Below, piece after piece: positions 46,957 through 55,676 of a DNA stretch of 64,000 nucleotides (the first letter of the stretch is position 1; each line of letters starts with the position of its first letter). The DNA comes from Myroides indicus (GTDB lineage Bacteria > Bacteroidota > Bacteroidia > Flavobacteriales > Flavobacteriaceae): positions 30,184-94,183 of the forward strand of contig NZ_SOAG01000010.1 of assembly GCF_004364575.1 (NCBI RefSeq), written 5' to 3'. Both the position numbers and the translations under genes were made by a program. The notes under the pieces are model-generated. The model saw nothing but the letters and a program-made list of their open reading frames with translations, was not told the DNA's origin and did not search any database.

Positions 46957-49596
46957 TTAGTGTTTTACACCTCTTTCTAATTTTTCAAGACGATTTATCA
47001 AACCCATACTAGGATTGTTATCATTTAATAAATGCTTAGCTCTACACTTTTTAGATAGATATTGTAATGCTTGTAAAGCACTAACTTCTGTAGCTTTAAA
47101 GTTGATATTGAAATTTAATGCTGACAAAGTATCCGATAAAAAGAAAGAATTTTTATCAAGACTTACAATATAAGCATCAATAGTTTCTCGCCATTTTTGA
47201 GGTCTCTCCGATATTAATAGTAACATCAACTCATGTTTTATCAAGCTATTAGTTTCGTTTTCAGCTTTATCTATTAATAAAGGTCCCATTTTACTTGAAA
47301 ATAGATCATCTTTAAAAAACTTAACTACGTTTGTTGGAACAGCTAGTAGAACAGCCAATCTTTTTAAATGTGGGTCAGATATATCAAAATCTTCTTCGTC
47401 TAAGTGGAATCGAGCTCCTTCAAAAGCAACATCTCCTTTATCTGCAAGTAAAGGAGATAATACAATCAAAAGTTTGTTTATTTCGTTCCAAGACAATATT
47501 ATTTTATCCAATAATTCTTTCTTCAAATTTGGAGCTACAAAATCGCAATTTCTCAAAGCTCGAGAAGTTGCAGATATTTGTCTCATTAAAACTAAAAAAG
47601 AATAATCTCTTATAACAGAGTTAATTACTTGGTTATAAGGTCTAATTTGATTATAATGTTTATCATCATATTTATCTTTAACTTCATCAGGTAATCCAGA
47701 AGAAATTACATTTTCACTAATTTTAGCTTCTTCTTTTTCTATTGTCTCTCTATCAGGTTCCCAAGATATAGATTTAAAAGGATTTATATTATCAGGTATT
47801 TTAACTTTACTTCTCACAGACAATAATGTTTCATCTAAATCTTTACTTAACACTTCTAAAGCATCAGCCTTATTCCTATCTATGCCAGTGTAAAATTCAA
47901 TAATCTCTGGAAAATCAATATATTTTTTATCATTATATATTTTTTGTAAAAACTCTTTATTCATATTCATTCTATGAGCAAGAAAATAAAATACCCAATA
48001 TGAATTTTTGAAATAGTAGAGATTAAAATTTCTTCCGATAATAGAATTATCTACCAAAACATTTAGTAAATATCCTAAATCTAATTCTATGAAATTTTCT
48101 TCACAAAATTCTCTTAGTTCTGTTTTAAAAAAATCTTCTGCAAATTCAAAATTATTTCTTATTAGCAATAATTCACATAAATAGCCTAAGACAAAACTAC
48201 AATCTTTTACATCTGGTTTTTTATCGTGATAGGTAGGAATATCGTATTCATCAAAAATTGTATTTAAAATTGTATCTAACAATTTTGTTCTGTTAATTGG
48301 ACTATATTCTGCGCCTATTTTTGAAGATGCCCTTAAAATTGAAATACAATTTTTTGGAGTTCTGTGCAAATTTAAAATTTCTAAGTCTTTGGTAACTTTT
48401 CCTAAAATAACATCGTCATCTTCTTCCAAAGATTTTACTCGTGAATAATTTACTACTATTTTTCTAACATCGTTTTGAGGTAATGGTAATAAATACAGTG
48501 ATTTGAATTGCCTTTTTATTTCAACTTTATCATCTTCGTCTGATTTCAAGAAAAAGTTATTATCAATTGTATTGAAAATAACGATGGGTATGTCTTCAAA
48601 TCCATCGCAAACGTTTTTTATCATCTGCATAATACCATTTTCCTCAAGGCAAACAGAATCTAATAATATACAATCTATATTTTTAGAATCTTCTAAAAAA
48701 TAGTTTTGAATTTCATTATGAACATCTTTTACAACTTTATGTTTTTTCGTTTTTTTTGCATCTATATATATAAAGGTTTTTCCTAGTTTCCACGCTTCTA
48801 ATTTCATATAATGAGCAAGTGAGGTCAATCCAAATTCAGATGGAGCCTTGATTATTATATTACAAGGGTATTCAACTATTGATTCTACATCAATTTTACC
48901 ATCTCCATTTTTTAATGGTGAATCAGGAATTTCTCTTTTAGAACTTATGATAGGATCTATCCATATAGGTGACTTTTCGTTATAAGATTTTAATGATTCT
49001 TCTAAATCTAATTCTAAACGTTTTAAAATATGATCAACTTGATCAACCTTTTCTTCAGCGTTATTTACCGGTGATTTTTTTTTTATAAAAAGTTCTAAGT
49101 GATTTTTAAGGGAATCTTCAAAATTATTAACACCTTCAAAATCTGTATATATCCCTAATTCTCGAACTTTATTTTTAAATTCTTTAACTTTATTATATTG
49201 TTCCTGATTAAAAGTATCTGGGTCAATTAATTCTTTACCAAAGAAGAATAATATTTGTGGTGATTGTGGATTTTTCTCTTTTCTTAATAAGGCATCATTA
49301 AACTCATGTTCTGTTCCACTACCAGCTTTTTTTGTAGGATGTCCATATCTGTTTTTCATAATACCAATAAAAATATCATAATTAGAGTCAATTATATGTT
49401 CATCAATTATTTCTTGACCATTTTTCCCTATGTCTGGTAAAACATCATTTTCCCACATAAATGTTTCAAAATTTATATTTAAGTGTTTTGTCAATCCGTT
49501 ATTAAGGTCATTAATAACTTTTTCACATATTTCTCTTTCTTCTGAACAATCACCAGGTGATGATATAAAACATTTATAAAAATTTCTAGTATTCAT
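46957..49596 (-). CDS. DUF4062 protein with degenerate STAND-like NTPase region
   Basis: An 879-residue protein. Residues about 6-105 are a DUF4062 domain, TIR-related by fold (FYKCFISSPGDCSEER, IFIGIMKNRYGHPT, GSGTEHEFNDAL with a conserved Glu). At about 245-262, IIIKAPSEFGLTSLAHYM occupies a P-loop position, but the lysine of GKT/S is replaced (GLTS). A Walker-B-like IDCILLDSV is at about 307-315. The rest is helical and without known repeats. Effector-plus-NTPase-plus-sensor layout recalls STAND defence proteins. It sits between hsdS and trlF, flanked by hsdS-end repeats, so it is an inserted cassette. Confidence 0.6.
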   Translation of the reverse strand: MNTRNFYKCFISSPGDCSEEREICEKVINDLNNGLTKHLNINFETFMWENDVLPDIGKNGQEIIDEHIIDSNYDIFIGIMKNRYGHPTKKAGSGTEHEFNDALLRKEKNPQSPQILFFFGKELIDPDTFNQEQYNKVKEFKNKVRELGIYTDFEGVNNFEDSLKNHLELFIKKKSPVNNAEEKVDQVDHILKRLELDLEESLKSYNEKSPIWIDPIISSKREIPDSPLKNGDGKIDVESIVEYPCNIIIKAPSEFGLTSLAHYMKLEAWKLGKTFIYIDAKKTKKHKVVKDVHNEIQNYFLEDSKNIDCILLDSVCLEENGIMQMIKNVCDGFEDIPIVIFNTIDNNFFLKSDEDDKVEIKRQFKSLYLLPLPQNDVRKIVVNYSRVKSLEEDDDVILGKVTKDLEILNLHRTPKNCISILRASSKIGAEYSPINRTKLLDTILNTIFDEYDIPTYHDKKPDVKDCSFVLGYLCELLLIRNNFEFAEDFFKTELREFCEENFIELDLGYLLNVLVDNSIIGRNFNLYYFKNSYWVFYFLAHRMNMNKEFLQKIYNDKKYIDFPEIIEFYTGIDRNKADALEVLSKDLDETLLSVRSKVKIPDNINPFKSISWEPDRETIEKEEAKISENVISSGLPDEVKDKYDDKHYNQIRPYNQVINSVIRDYSFLVLMRQISATSRALRNCDFVAPNLKKELLDKIILSWNEINKLLIVLSPLLADKGDVAFEGARFHLDEEDFDISDPHLKRLAVLLAVPTNVVKFFKDDLFSSKMGPLLIDKAENETNSLIKHELMLLLISERPQKWRETIDAYIVSLDKNSFFLSDTLSALNFNINFKATEVSALQALQYLSKKCRAKHLLNDNNPSMGLINRLEKLERGVKH

Positions 49597-49620
49597 AATT
49601 AATAGTAGTTTAGTTTTAGT

Positions 49621-50760
49621 TTACCCCTCCAACCTCGCCAAGCGACTTAACAACAATGATTGAAGTTGAGTGAGTTTTTGGTTTTGGTTATTAATTGTTA
49701 TTTTATAATCTTCTAGTTGATTTAATTCGAAGTCAAACGCTTCTAAAACATTATTTTCAGGTATTAAAATCTGCATACTATTCAAGTATTCAGTAGTCAT
49801 ACTTGGAACAGCAGAACCGACATTTAAAGAATTAAAATCCATCTTAGAAAGTACATTAAAAACATAAATTAATGTATTATCTATTTTTGGAATTGTATAA
49901 AACATTGTATCAACTGACCAAAATGGTGTTTTTACATAAAGAATATTATTTAAAGAACCTTTCCTAGGTATTAAAACTGAGGGCTTATTGTAAAGAACTT
50001 CATTTACATAACCCATTATTCCTCCAGATCCATATAATGGTATATCTCCTTTACTCAGATGTTTATAATCTTTACCATATTTAACCGTAATTAAATCGGA
50101 TAATAATCCAACCTCCCAACCTTCAGGAATTTCCTTTTCCAATTCTTGGTTGTACACCATTTTTCCGCCAGAAGATTTGTAAGCTTGTCCGTTTTCATTC
50201 GGAAATTCAAAATCTACAAACCAATGTTTGTACAAAGCTTGAGCTGTGGCTTCTAACTTCTCGCAAATTTGCTCGTTTATTTTTATTTTGTTTGATACAG
50301 CTTGGTATTGAGTGACTATTTCCTTTTGTTTTTCGAGGGTTGGAACAGGTAATTCTACGTCACACATTTCTTCCATATCAAAGAATTCATGAGCACTACC
50401 ATGAGATTTGAAACGTGCATAGCGATCAAACTCTGGACGCTTAAACCACATTAATAAATAATCTGGATTTAAAACATTTTCATCTTTAACTTCGAAAATT
50501 CTATATGAAGGAGAAACAATACAACTTTCCCCTTTTCTTAATGCAATTGATATTTTATCTCCGTTACGAGTAGTAGCTCTGTTAAACACAAATTGGTTAT
50601 AATGAGCCACACGATATTTAGACAAATCTACTCCTATAGTGTTTGTCTTTGCTTTCTGAAAATATTTATTGTTACTTACTCCTTGCAATAAATCGTATTT
50701 ATTTCCCTCATTGAATTCAACTTTTTCAATGATATAATCACCAAGTCGTTTATAACTCAT
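49621..50760 (-). CDS. hsdS: Type I restriction enzyme specificity subunit
   Basis: A 379-residue DNA-recognition subunit with two target-recognition domains (about 1-130 and 205-330). Each is followed by a conserved helix: LPVPTLEKQKEIVTQYQAVS...(about 136) and NNQNQKLTQLQSLLLSRLAR at the C-terminus. The start overlaps hsdM by 11 bases, ensuring coupled translation. The sequence it recognises cannot be read from the protein. An alternative 3' end survives downstream at 46886, evidence of past hsdS exchange. Confidence 0.93.
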   Translation of the reverse strand: MSYKRLGDYIIEKVEFNEGNKYDLLQGVSNNKYFQKAKTNTIGVDLSKYRVAHYNQFVFNRATTRNGDKISIALRKGESCIVSPSYRIFEVKDENVLNPDYLLMWFKRPEFDRYARFKSHGSAHEFFDMEEMCDVELPVPTLEKQKEIVTQYQAVSNKIKINEQICEKLEATAQALYKHWFVDFEFPNENGQAYKSSGGKMVYNQELEKEIPEGWEVGLLSDLITVKYGKDYKHLSKGDIPLYGSGGIMGYVNEVLYNKPSVLIPRKGSLNNILYVKTPFWSVDTMFYTIPKIDNTLIYVFNVLSKMDFNSLNVGSAVPSMTTEYLNSMQILIPENNVLEAFDFELNQLEDYKITINNQNQKLTQLQSLLLSRLARLEG

Positions 50761-52309
50761 AACCTAATGATTTAAATACGTTCACTACATCATTTTTTAA
50801 AGCTTCTTCTTGTTCAAATAAAGAAGATAGTTCTGTCTTAATTTCATTCATCTTTTCATCAAAATTGAAATTCTCTTCAATGTTTTTGAAGTCAATGAAT
50901 TTACTTGGAACTAAAGAATAATCTTTCTTCCGAATTTCATCTATATGTACGCTTTTACAAAACTCTTCTATATTTTGATAGGTTGATTCAAAATCAATTT
51001 GTTGCCAATTATGATAGGTTTGTGAAATTTTAGAAATCGTATCTTCATCAAATTCGATAAATTTCTTCTCAAAAGGTACTCCCTCTCTTCTTAAATCAAA
51101 GAATAAGACTTCATTTCTTCTATCTCTATAATGTTTAATAACATCATTTAATTCAACAGTACGTTCTAATTTGTTTCTATTGATTATCCACATAGAAACA
51201 CTAATATCTGTCGAATAAAACATACTTCCTGGCAAAATCAGAATCGCTTCTACCAAGTCGTTTTCTATAATTTGTTTACGAATTTTGTATTCTTCACCAC
51301 CGCCACTCAAAGCGCCGTTTGCTAGGATAAAACCAGCTACTCCATTTTGAGATAACTTTGAAATCATGTTCAAAATCCATGCGTAATTGGCATTCGATTT
51401 TGGAGGAACTTCGTAACCTGCCCAACGTGCATCGTTAGTTAATTCATTTTCTGCACGCCAATCTTTTAAATTAAAAGGAGGATTAGCCATGATGTAATCG
51501 GCTTTCAAGTCTTTGTGTTGGTCGTCACTGAATGTATCAGCTGCTTTATTGCCCAAATTAGCAGAAATCCCACGTATGGCTAAGTTCATCTTTGCCAGTT
51601 TAAACGTGGTATTCGTTAACTCTTGTCCGTAAATCGAAATGTCTTTTTTGTTTCCTTGGTGTTTCTCAATAAACTTCAACGATTGCACAAACATACCACC
51701 CGAACCGCAAGAAGGGTCATAGATTTTCCCTTTGTATGGTTCAATCATTTCGGCAATCAGGTTCACGATGGACTTTGGTGTATAGAATTCTCCTTTTCCT
51801 TTTCCTTCTGCTATGGCAAACTTGCTCAAAAAGTATTCGTACACACGCCCAACAATATCTTGAGCTTCATCTTTCAGGGTGTCGATATTGTTGATGGTAT
51901 CCAATAGGGAAGAGAACTTAGATTGATCCAAACCTAAGCGTGAAAAATAATTATCAGGTAAAGCTCCTTCTAACGATTTATTGGTACGCTCAATGGTTTT
52001 TAGAGCCGAATCGACTTTTAAGGTAATGTCTTCTTGTTTGGCATTTTCGATAATGTATGTCCAACGAGATTCTTCGGGTAAGTAGAAAACATTCTCTGCT
52101 TGATAAAATTCTGGAATTTCGATAAAAGCCTCTTTGTGTTCGTTGATAAGTTCCTGTCTTCTTTTTAAGAATTTGTCATTCGCAAATTTTAAGAAGATTA
52201 AACTCAATACAACATGCTTGTATTCTGAAGGTTCAACCGAACCACGTAACTTATTAGCAGAATCCCATAGGATTTCTTCGGTACTTTTTGTTTGGACTTT
52301 TTTAGCCAT
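50750..52309 (-). CDS. hsdM: Type I restriction enzyme DNA methyltransferase subunit
   Basis: A 519-residue N6-adenine methyltransferase subunit. The N-terminal HsdM_N helices (about 10-135) precede the SAM-binding motif I YDPSCGSGGMF (about 197-207) and the catalytic IMANPPFNLKDW (about 273-284). It is first gene of the long restriction operon. Upstream on the minus strand a TATATTTA box (52333-52340 on the plus strand) about 24 bases before the ATG is a weak promoter candidate. No other feature was found between 52342 and the AlbA_2 gene terminator. Confidence 0.95.
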   Translation of the reverse strand: MAKKVQTKSTEEILWDSANKLRGSVEPSEYKHVVLSLIFLKFANDKFLKRRQELINEHKEAFIEIPEFYQAENVFYLPEESRWTYIIENAKQEDITLKVDSALKTIERTNKSLEGALPDNYFSRLGLDQSKFSSLLDTINNIDTLKDEAQDIVGRVYEYFLSKFAIAEGKGKGEFYTPKSIVNLIAEMIEPYKGKIYDPSCGSGGMFVQSLKFIEKHQGNKKDISIYGQELTNTTFKLAKMNLAIRGISANLGNKAADTFSDDQHKDLKADYIMANPPFNLKDWRAENELTNDARWAGYEVPPKSNANYAWILNMISKLSQNGVAGFILANGALSGGGEEYKIRKQIIENDLVEAILILPGSMFYSTDISVSMWIINRNKLERTVELNDVIKHYRDRRNEVLFFDLRREGVPFEKKFIEFDEDTISKISQTYHNWQQIDFESTYQNIEEFCKSVHIDEIRKKDYSLVPSKFIDFKNIEENFNFDEKMNEIKTELSSLFEQEEALKNDVVNVFKSLGYEL

Positions 52310-52513
52310 TTATGATAAATAGTGTTTTGCGTAAATATACTAATTGTTAAAATGTAAAGAAAACGAAAATAAAGAAAATTATAATGTGGAAACCCGTAAC
52401 TATTTCTGATATAATCTTTATTTACAATAAATTCTTGCACTTCAAATAAAGGACTTTTAAAAGACGAATTGTGTCGTTTTGAACAAAAAAGTAAAATAAA
52501 GTAAAAAAAAGAA

Positions 52514-52541
52514 AAAAGCTTAGATACTACTCTAAGCTTTT
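52514..52541 (-). terminator. Terminator of the AlbA_2 gene
   Basis: On the minus strand AAAAGCTTAGA pairs with TCTAAGCTTTT around a 6-base loop and is followed by a T-run, 3 bases after the stop codon. Confidence 0.8.
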
Positions 52542-52544
52542 CAA

Positions 52545-53924
52545 TCATCCTTTTCCCTTGTCTGTTAAATAATACCTTTGATTTCTGCTTGTTGGTTTAT
52601 CAGGAATGGTCAAGGCTATTAAACCTGATTCTAGTGCTGGTTGTAAATAATTATATAAAAATGTAGGACGATGCTTTATACCAACAAGTTCCATTAATTC
52701 TACACTGCTATATTTCTTATCTGCCATACTCGAAATTAATAATCGAACTTGTTCGGTATCTTGTTCGGTATCTTGTTCGGTATCTTGTTCGGTATCTTGT
52801 TCGGTATCTTGTTCGGTATCTTGTTCGGTATCTTGTTCGGTTCTAGTTACAGATTCTGTTGTAAACAATGTAACTCTTAAAAAGTTTTCAGAAAAATGAA
52901 AGCTGTCTTTTGCATAAGCCTGTAAAATTCTTGGAATACCTGAACCTAATTGTTCTACCAAATCTAAGTCCTTGAAAATACGCATCAATTCTTTATTTCT
53001 GATGATCGAATATCCTTCAAAAAACTCTTCTTTTGAAAGTCCTTCAGGTAAACTACCATACGAAGTAATTTCCAAACGATCGTCAAAAATCTCAAATTTC
53101 GGAGCAACTTCTTTTGTATAATCGTTATGTACAAAGGCATTGATTACCGCTTCACGCAAGGCAATGGCGTTCCACAACCGTTGTTCTTTACGTTCCTTCG
53201 GAGTGATTTTCGTTAATGTGCGGTTTTCTAAATTCAATTTATCTAAAACCTGATGCGTGGCTTTAATCAATGATTCATATCCATACTCATTGCTTTCTGC
53301 TAATTCTACTCGATTTAAACCTTGATAACGAGCTACTTTTATAGAAATATTATTGATGTCGTTCATTAAATACGCCACATAATTATAACTTCCTTCTTCT
53401 GTAACTAATTCTAAATTTCGGGCAAATTGCTCATTTAAAGCTTTTCCAATCGATTGATAATAAATATGTAATTGCTGAAACTTTAACTCTTGTTTAGGCG
53501 ATTTCATATTTCCGATAGAATTTCGGATTCTCTTGCTAAAAAGTTGTTCTATTTGTCGAGTAGGCATCGGTTCGGCTGAACTTCCAATTCGAATGAAAGC
53601 ACCTTTCTCAGAAAGTCCGTATTTCTTTATGTAATACGGCTTTTCATAACCCCCAGCTACAATAATTTTAATAATTTCTTTATCCTCTTTCTTTTCAAGA
53701 ATCAAATCAAAAAGTCCTAAACAAGATGGTAAAATATTCGTTTTTAACCTATCTTTAATAAGTAATTGTTCCTGATCAGCATCATTTACACCGATTGGAA
53801 TTCCGTTTTTATCAATACCAATATAAATTACGCCACCTTCGTTAGAATTTAAGAAGGCTACTACTTCTTTTTCTAATTCGGGCGTTAATTTTTGTTTGAA
53901 CTCTATGTGTTTGTTCTCGATCAT
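52545..53924 (-). CDS. AlbA_2/Schlafen-type ATP-binding transcriptional regulator
   Basis: A 459-residue protein with an N-terminal AlbA_2 (Schlafen-like) domain (FLNSNEGGVIYIGIDKNG, about 24-41). A GHKL-type ATP-binding module is at about 255-345 (ALREAVINAFVHNDY, then FEIFDDRLEITSYGSLPEG and QLGSGIPRIL), and a winged-helix end. Between the last two lies a linker of eight TEQ(D) units encoded by 12-bp repeats. Proteins of this kind act as regulators or defence factors. It lies upstream of the restriction operon on the same strand but with its own terminator. Confidence 0.82.
   Translation of the reverse strand: MIENKHIEFKQKLTPELEKEVVAFLNSNEGGVIYIGIDKNGIPIGVNDADQEQLLIKDRLKTNILPSCLGLFDLILEKKEDKEIIKIIVAGGYEKPYYIKKYGLSEKGAFIRIGSSAEPMPTRQIEQLFSKRIRNSIGNMKSPKQELKFQQLHIYYQSIGKALNEQFARNLELVTEEGSYNYVAYLMNDINNISIKVARYQGLNRVELAESNEYGYESLIKATHQVLDKLNLENRTLTKITPKERKEQRLWNAIALREAVINAFVHNDYTKEVAPKFEIFDDRLEITSYGSLPEGLSKEEFFEGYSIIRNKELMRIFKDLDLVEQLGSGIPRILQAYAKDSFHFSENFLRVTLFTTESVTRTEQDTEQDTEQDTEQDTEQDTEQDTEQDTEQVRLLISSMADKKYSSVELMELVGIKHRPTFLYNYLQPALESGLIALTIPDKPTSRNQRYYLTDKGKG
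52752..52841. repeat. 12-bp tandem repeat tract within the AlbA_2 gene
   Basis: Seven identical copies of TTCGGTATCTTG (52752-52835), then a half copy (TTCGGT). On the coding strand each unit encodes Asp-Thr-Glu-Gln. Because the unit is a multiple of three, copy changes alter linker length without breaking the frame. Confidence 0.95.
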
Positions 53925-53936
53925 CTTGCGGTGTTG

Positions 53937-54137
53937 TTACTCGCTAATCAAAATTCTTAAATAAGATTCATTTCCTCCATCAATACTTAGATATCCACAA
54001 GAACATTTTTTTAAATCATAGTTATTTTCTGATGTAAGAATATCTTTGCATCTATTACAAATACGCTGATTCTCTTTCAAATTATAACTTCTTGAAAGCT
54101 CATTTATTTCATTTATTTTATCCTCAAAACTTTTCAT
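53937..54137 (-). CDS. Small cysteine-pair protein
   Basis: A protein of about 66 residues starting MKSFEDKINEINELSRSYNL. The ICNRCKDIL...KKCSCGYLSIDGG pattern (C-x2-C, 17 residues, C-x-C) is a plausible zinc knuckle. It lies 12 bases before the AlbA_2 gene on the same strand and is probably co-transcribed. No named family was recognised. A second ATG two codons upstream is also possible. Confidence 0.6.
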   Translation of the reverse strand: MKSFEDKINEINELSRSYNLKENQRICNRCKDILTSENNYDLKKCSCGYLSIDGGNESYLRILISE

Positions 54138-54391
54138 TTTCATCGAATTTAAGCAAATATAACAAATGGAAACTAAACTTCACTAAACACGATTTTGATA
54201 TATTTAGAACATAATAGCATGGTATAATACGATCACAATTAAATACTCAAATGATAGAAAAATATAGTGATACAATACTATAAAGCTATCAAAAATAAAT
54301 AATTCAGATAAAATATAATTTCTAAATAAATCAGTTTGTTTCGCATTTTAAAATCCGTAATTTAGCGGTATTAAAATAGTAATTAATTAGA

Positions 54392-54532
54392 GCGTAAGCT
54401 ATCGTTATTGGTTATCAGAAATTGCGACCTTCAGATACACAACCTATTAACGATAGACCTTACGCCCGTTCCTTATAATGATTTGGTACGGGCTGGTCTA
54501 TCTGTTGTGTGGGTTGTCGCAAACCTCTGATA
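54392..54532. ncRNA. Strongly structured intergenic element, possible non-coding RNA
   Basis: The 54144-54599 gap has no ORF but dense pairing. Stem A: GCGTAAG+CTATCGTTA (54392-54407) with TAACGATAG+CTTACGC (54448-54465). Stem B: GCCCGTTCC (54464-54472) with GGTACGGGC (54485-54493), one mismatch. Stem C: TATCAGA (54413-54419), TTGCGAC (54422-54428) and ACACAAC (54437-54443) with GTTGTGT (54504-54510), GTCGCAA (54516-54522) and TCTGATA (54526-54532). A and C interlock, so they form a pseudoknot or alternate. The strand transcribed is unknown; it lies 68 bases before a plus-strand gene. Confidence 0.45.
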
Positions 54533-54599
54533 AAGATATGATCATGCTTCGTACCTTTTTCTTTACTTCAAAATAAGGTTTAACTAAATTGCTATCATC

Positions 54600-54908
54600 A
54601 TGAAAAAAATTTCACTTCTCTTTTTTTTAATATTGAGTATTTCGAGCTTTGCACAAACCCAACAAGAAAAAGAATTAACTGCCGAAGAAAAGAAAAAAAT
54701 TATTGCTCAAAAACGATACGAGAAGCTTAAAAAACGTAGCGAATGTGCTAAAAAAACGCTCGAAAGTCAAAAGAATGCATTTCAAAACGACACTATTGAT
54801 TATGGAAAGCGTGACCAAGAAATTATGAAAAATATTTTCGATCGTTATAAATCTGAAAATGATTCACTTAAAAAGAAAGAAGAAAGATACCAATCTATTA
54901 ATTTATAA
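54600..54908 (+). CDS. Small secreted coiled-coil protein
   Basis: A 102-residue protein with a signal peptide (about 1-19, ending SSFAQ), followed by a highly charged, Lys/Glu-rich helical stretch (TAEEKKKIIAQKRYEKLKKR), probably coiled coil. It is likely periplasmic. It is one of only two plus-strand genes in the element, and lies downstream of the structured element. No family recognised. Confidence 0.65.
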   Translation: MKKISLLFFLILSISSFAQTQQEKELTAEEKKKIIAQKRYEKLKKRSECAKKTLESQKNAFQNDTIDYGKRDQEIMKNIFDRYKSENDSLKKKEERYQSINL

Positions 54909-54917
54909 GATTTTATC

Positions 54918-55220
54918 ATGAATGAGTTCTATAATAAGCTATACGAAATAGCTTTTTTTGAATTGAAACAATTTAATAAAGAAATTTTAGCAGAAAACAC
55001 ACCAATCATAACTAAAGAAATTACGTTAAAAAATGGTTTGGTTATTTGTATTTCAAAATGGTTAGCCATAGATGCATTTGTGAAATTCACCCATAAAAAC
55101 GACACTAATTCTTATTCATTTGATGAACTGCTTGCAATGAATTACGTTCCCGAACAACATCAAAATTTGGAGTTTTTAGAAGTGCATTCAAGCAGTTTTA
55201 CCAAATTAACAGAAGTTTAA
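54918..55220 (+). CDS. Hypothetical protein, 100 residues
   Basis: A soluble protein without signal peptide or membrane segment, starting MNEFYNKLYEIAFFELKQFN. It begins 9 bases after the small secreted protein and is probably translated from the same transcript. No motif or family was recognised. Confidence 0.6.
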   Translation: MNEFYNKLYEIAFFELKQFNKEILAENTPIITKEITLKNGLVICISKWLAIDAFVKFTHKNDTNSYSFDELLAMNYVPEQHQNLEFLEVHSSSFTKLTEV

Positions 55221-55257
55221 AACCGATTGAATAACAGCTTTTTATCGCTCATTATTT

Positions 55258-55311
55258 TATACAATTGTATAATTACATATTTATATAATTATTGAATTAT
55301 ACAATTGTATA
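55258..55311. repeat. Pair of identical 14-bp palindromes
   Basis: TATACAATTGTATA occurs at 55258-55271 and 55298-55311, 40 bases apart (about four helical turns), in AT-rich sequence between two convergent genes. Binding sites for a dimeric protein or a maintenance site are possible. The rest of 55,221-55,391 shows nothing further. Confidence 0.55.
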
Positions 55312-55391
55312 TTTATATAAAAATCAAGCGACTAAAATTTAGTTTCCCTTTATTTATTTCTCGAAAAAGGTTAGTTATTGAAAATGAAAAA

Positions 55392-55667
55392 TCACTTTTC
55401 ACTTTGAAACAATTCATTTAATTTATCTATTTCAAGAACTTTATTGTCAGCACCTTTTAAATCTTGAATTATTAATTCTAAATCTTTAATAATTTCCTCT
55501 TTAGATTCATACCCTTGTAAAGAAACGGCATTTACGGTATGCGATGCCACCTGTTTATTTACTGCATTAAAATAAACTTCATGCACCCGAAAATCAGGAT
55601 TTTCTGCTGTTCCGTGGTCAATTATTTGATACCTCCATTTAATATCTTTGTTGTCTAACTTTTCCAT
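55392..55667 (-). CDS. Hypothetical protein, 91 residues, downstream of the relaxase
   Basis: Reads KWRYQIIDHGTAENPDFRVH then EVYFNAVNKQVASHTVNAVS, a beta-strand-rich start followed by an acidic helix (ESKEEIIKDLELIIQDLKGA). It starts 9 bases after the relaxase stop, so is likely part of the mobilization operon. Family and function unknown. Confidence 0.6.
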   Translation of the reverse strand: MEKLDNKDIKWRYQIIDHGTAENPDFRVHEVYFNAVNKQVASHTVNAVSLQGYESKEEIIKDLELIIQDLKGADNKVLEIDKLNELFQSEK

Positions 55668-55676
55668 TTTACAAAT

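Noticed and set aside
52204..52548. 114-codon minus-strand frame upstream of hsdM
   Set aside because: It overlaps hsdM and the AlbA_2 terminator, is rich in Phe/Lys/Ser as expected of AT-rich non-coding DNA, and matches no family.
54392..54532. Retron msr-msd, CRISPR or integron attC site
   Set aside because: No reverse transcriptase, cas gene or integron integrase is present, there are no spacer-repeat units, and the attC core triplets are absent.
54392..54532. oriT of the element
   Set aside because: It is more than 1 kb downstream of the relaxase; the inverted repeat at 57203-57242 beside mobC is a better candidate.
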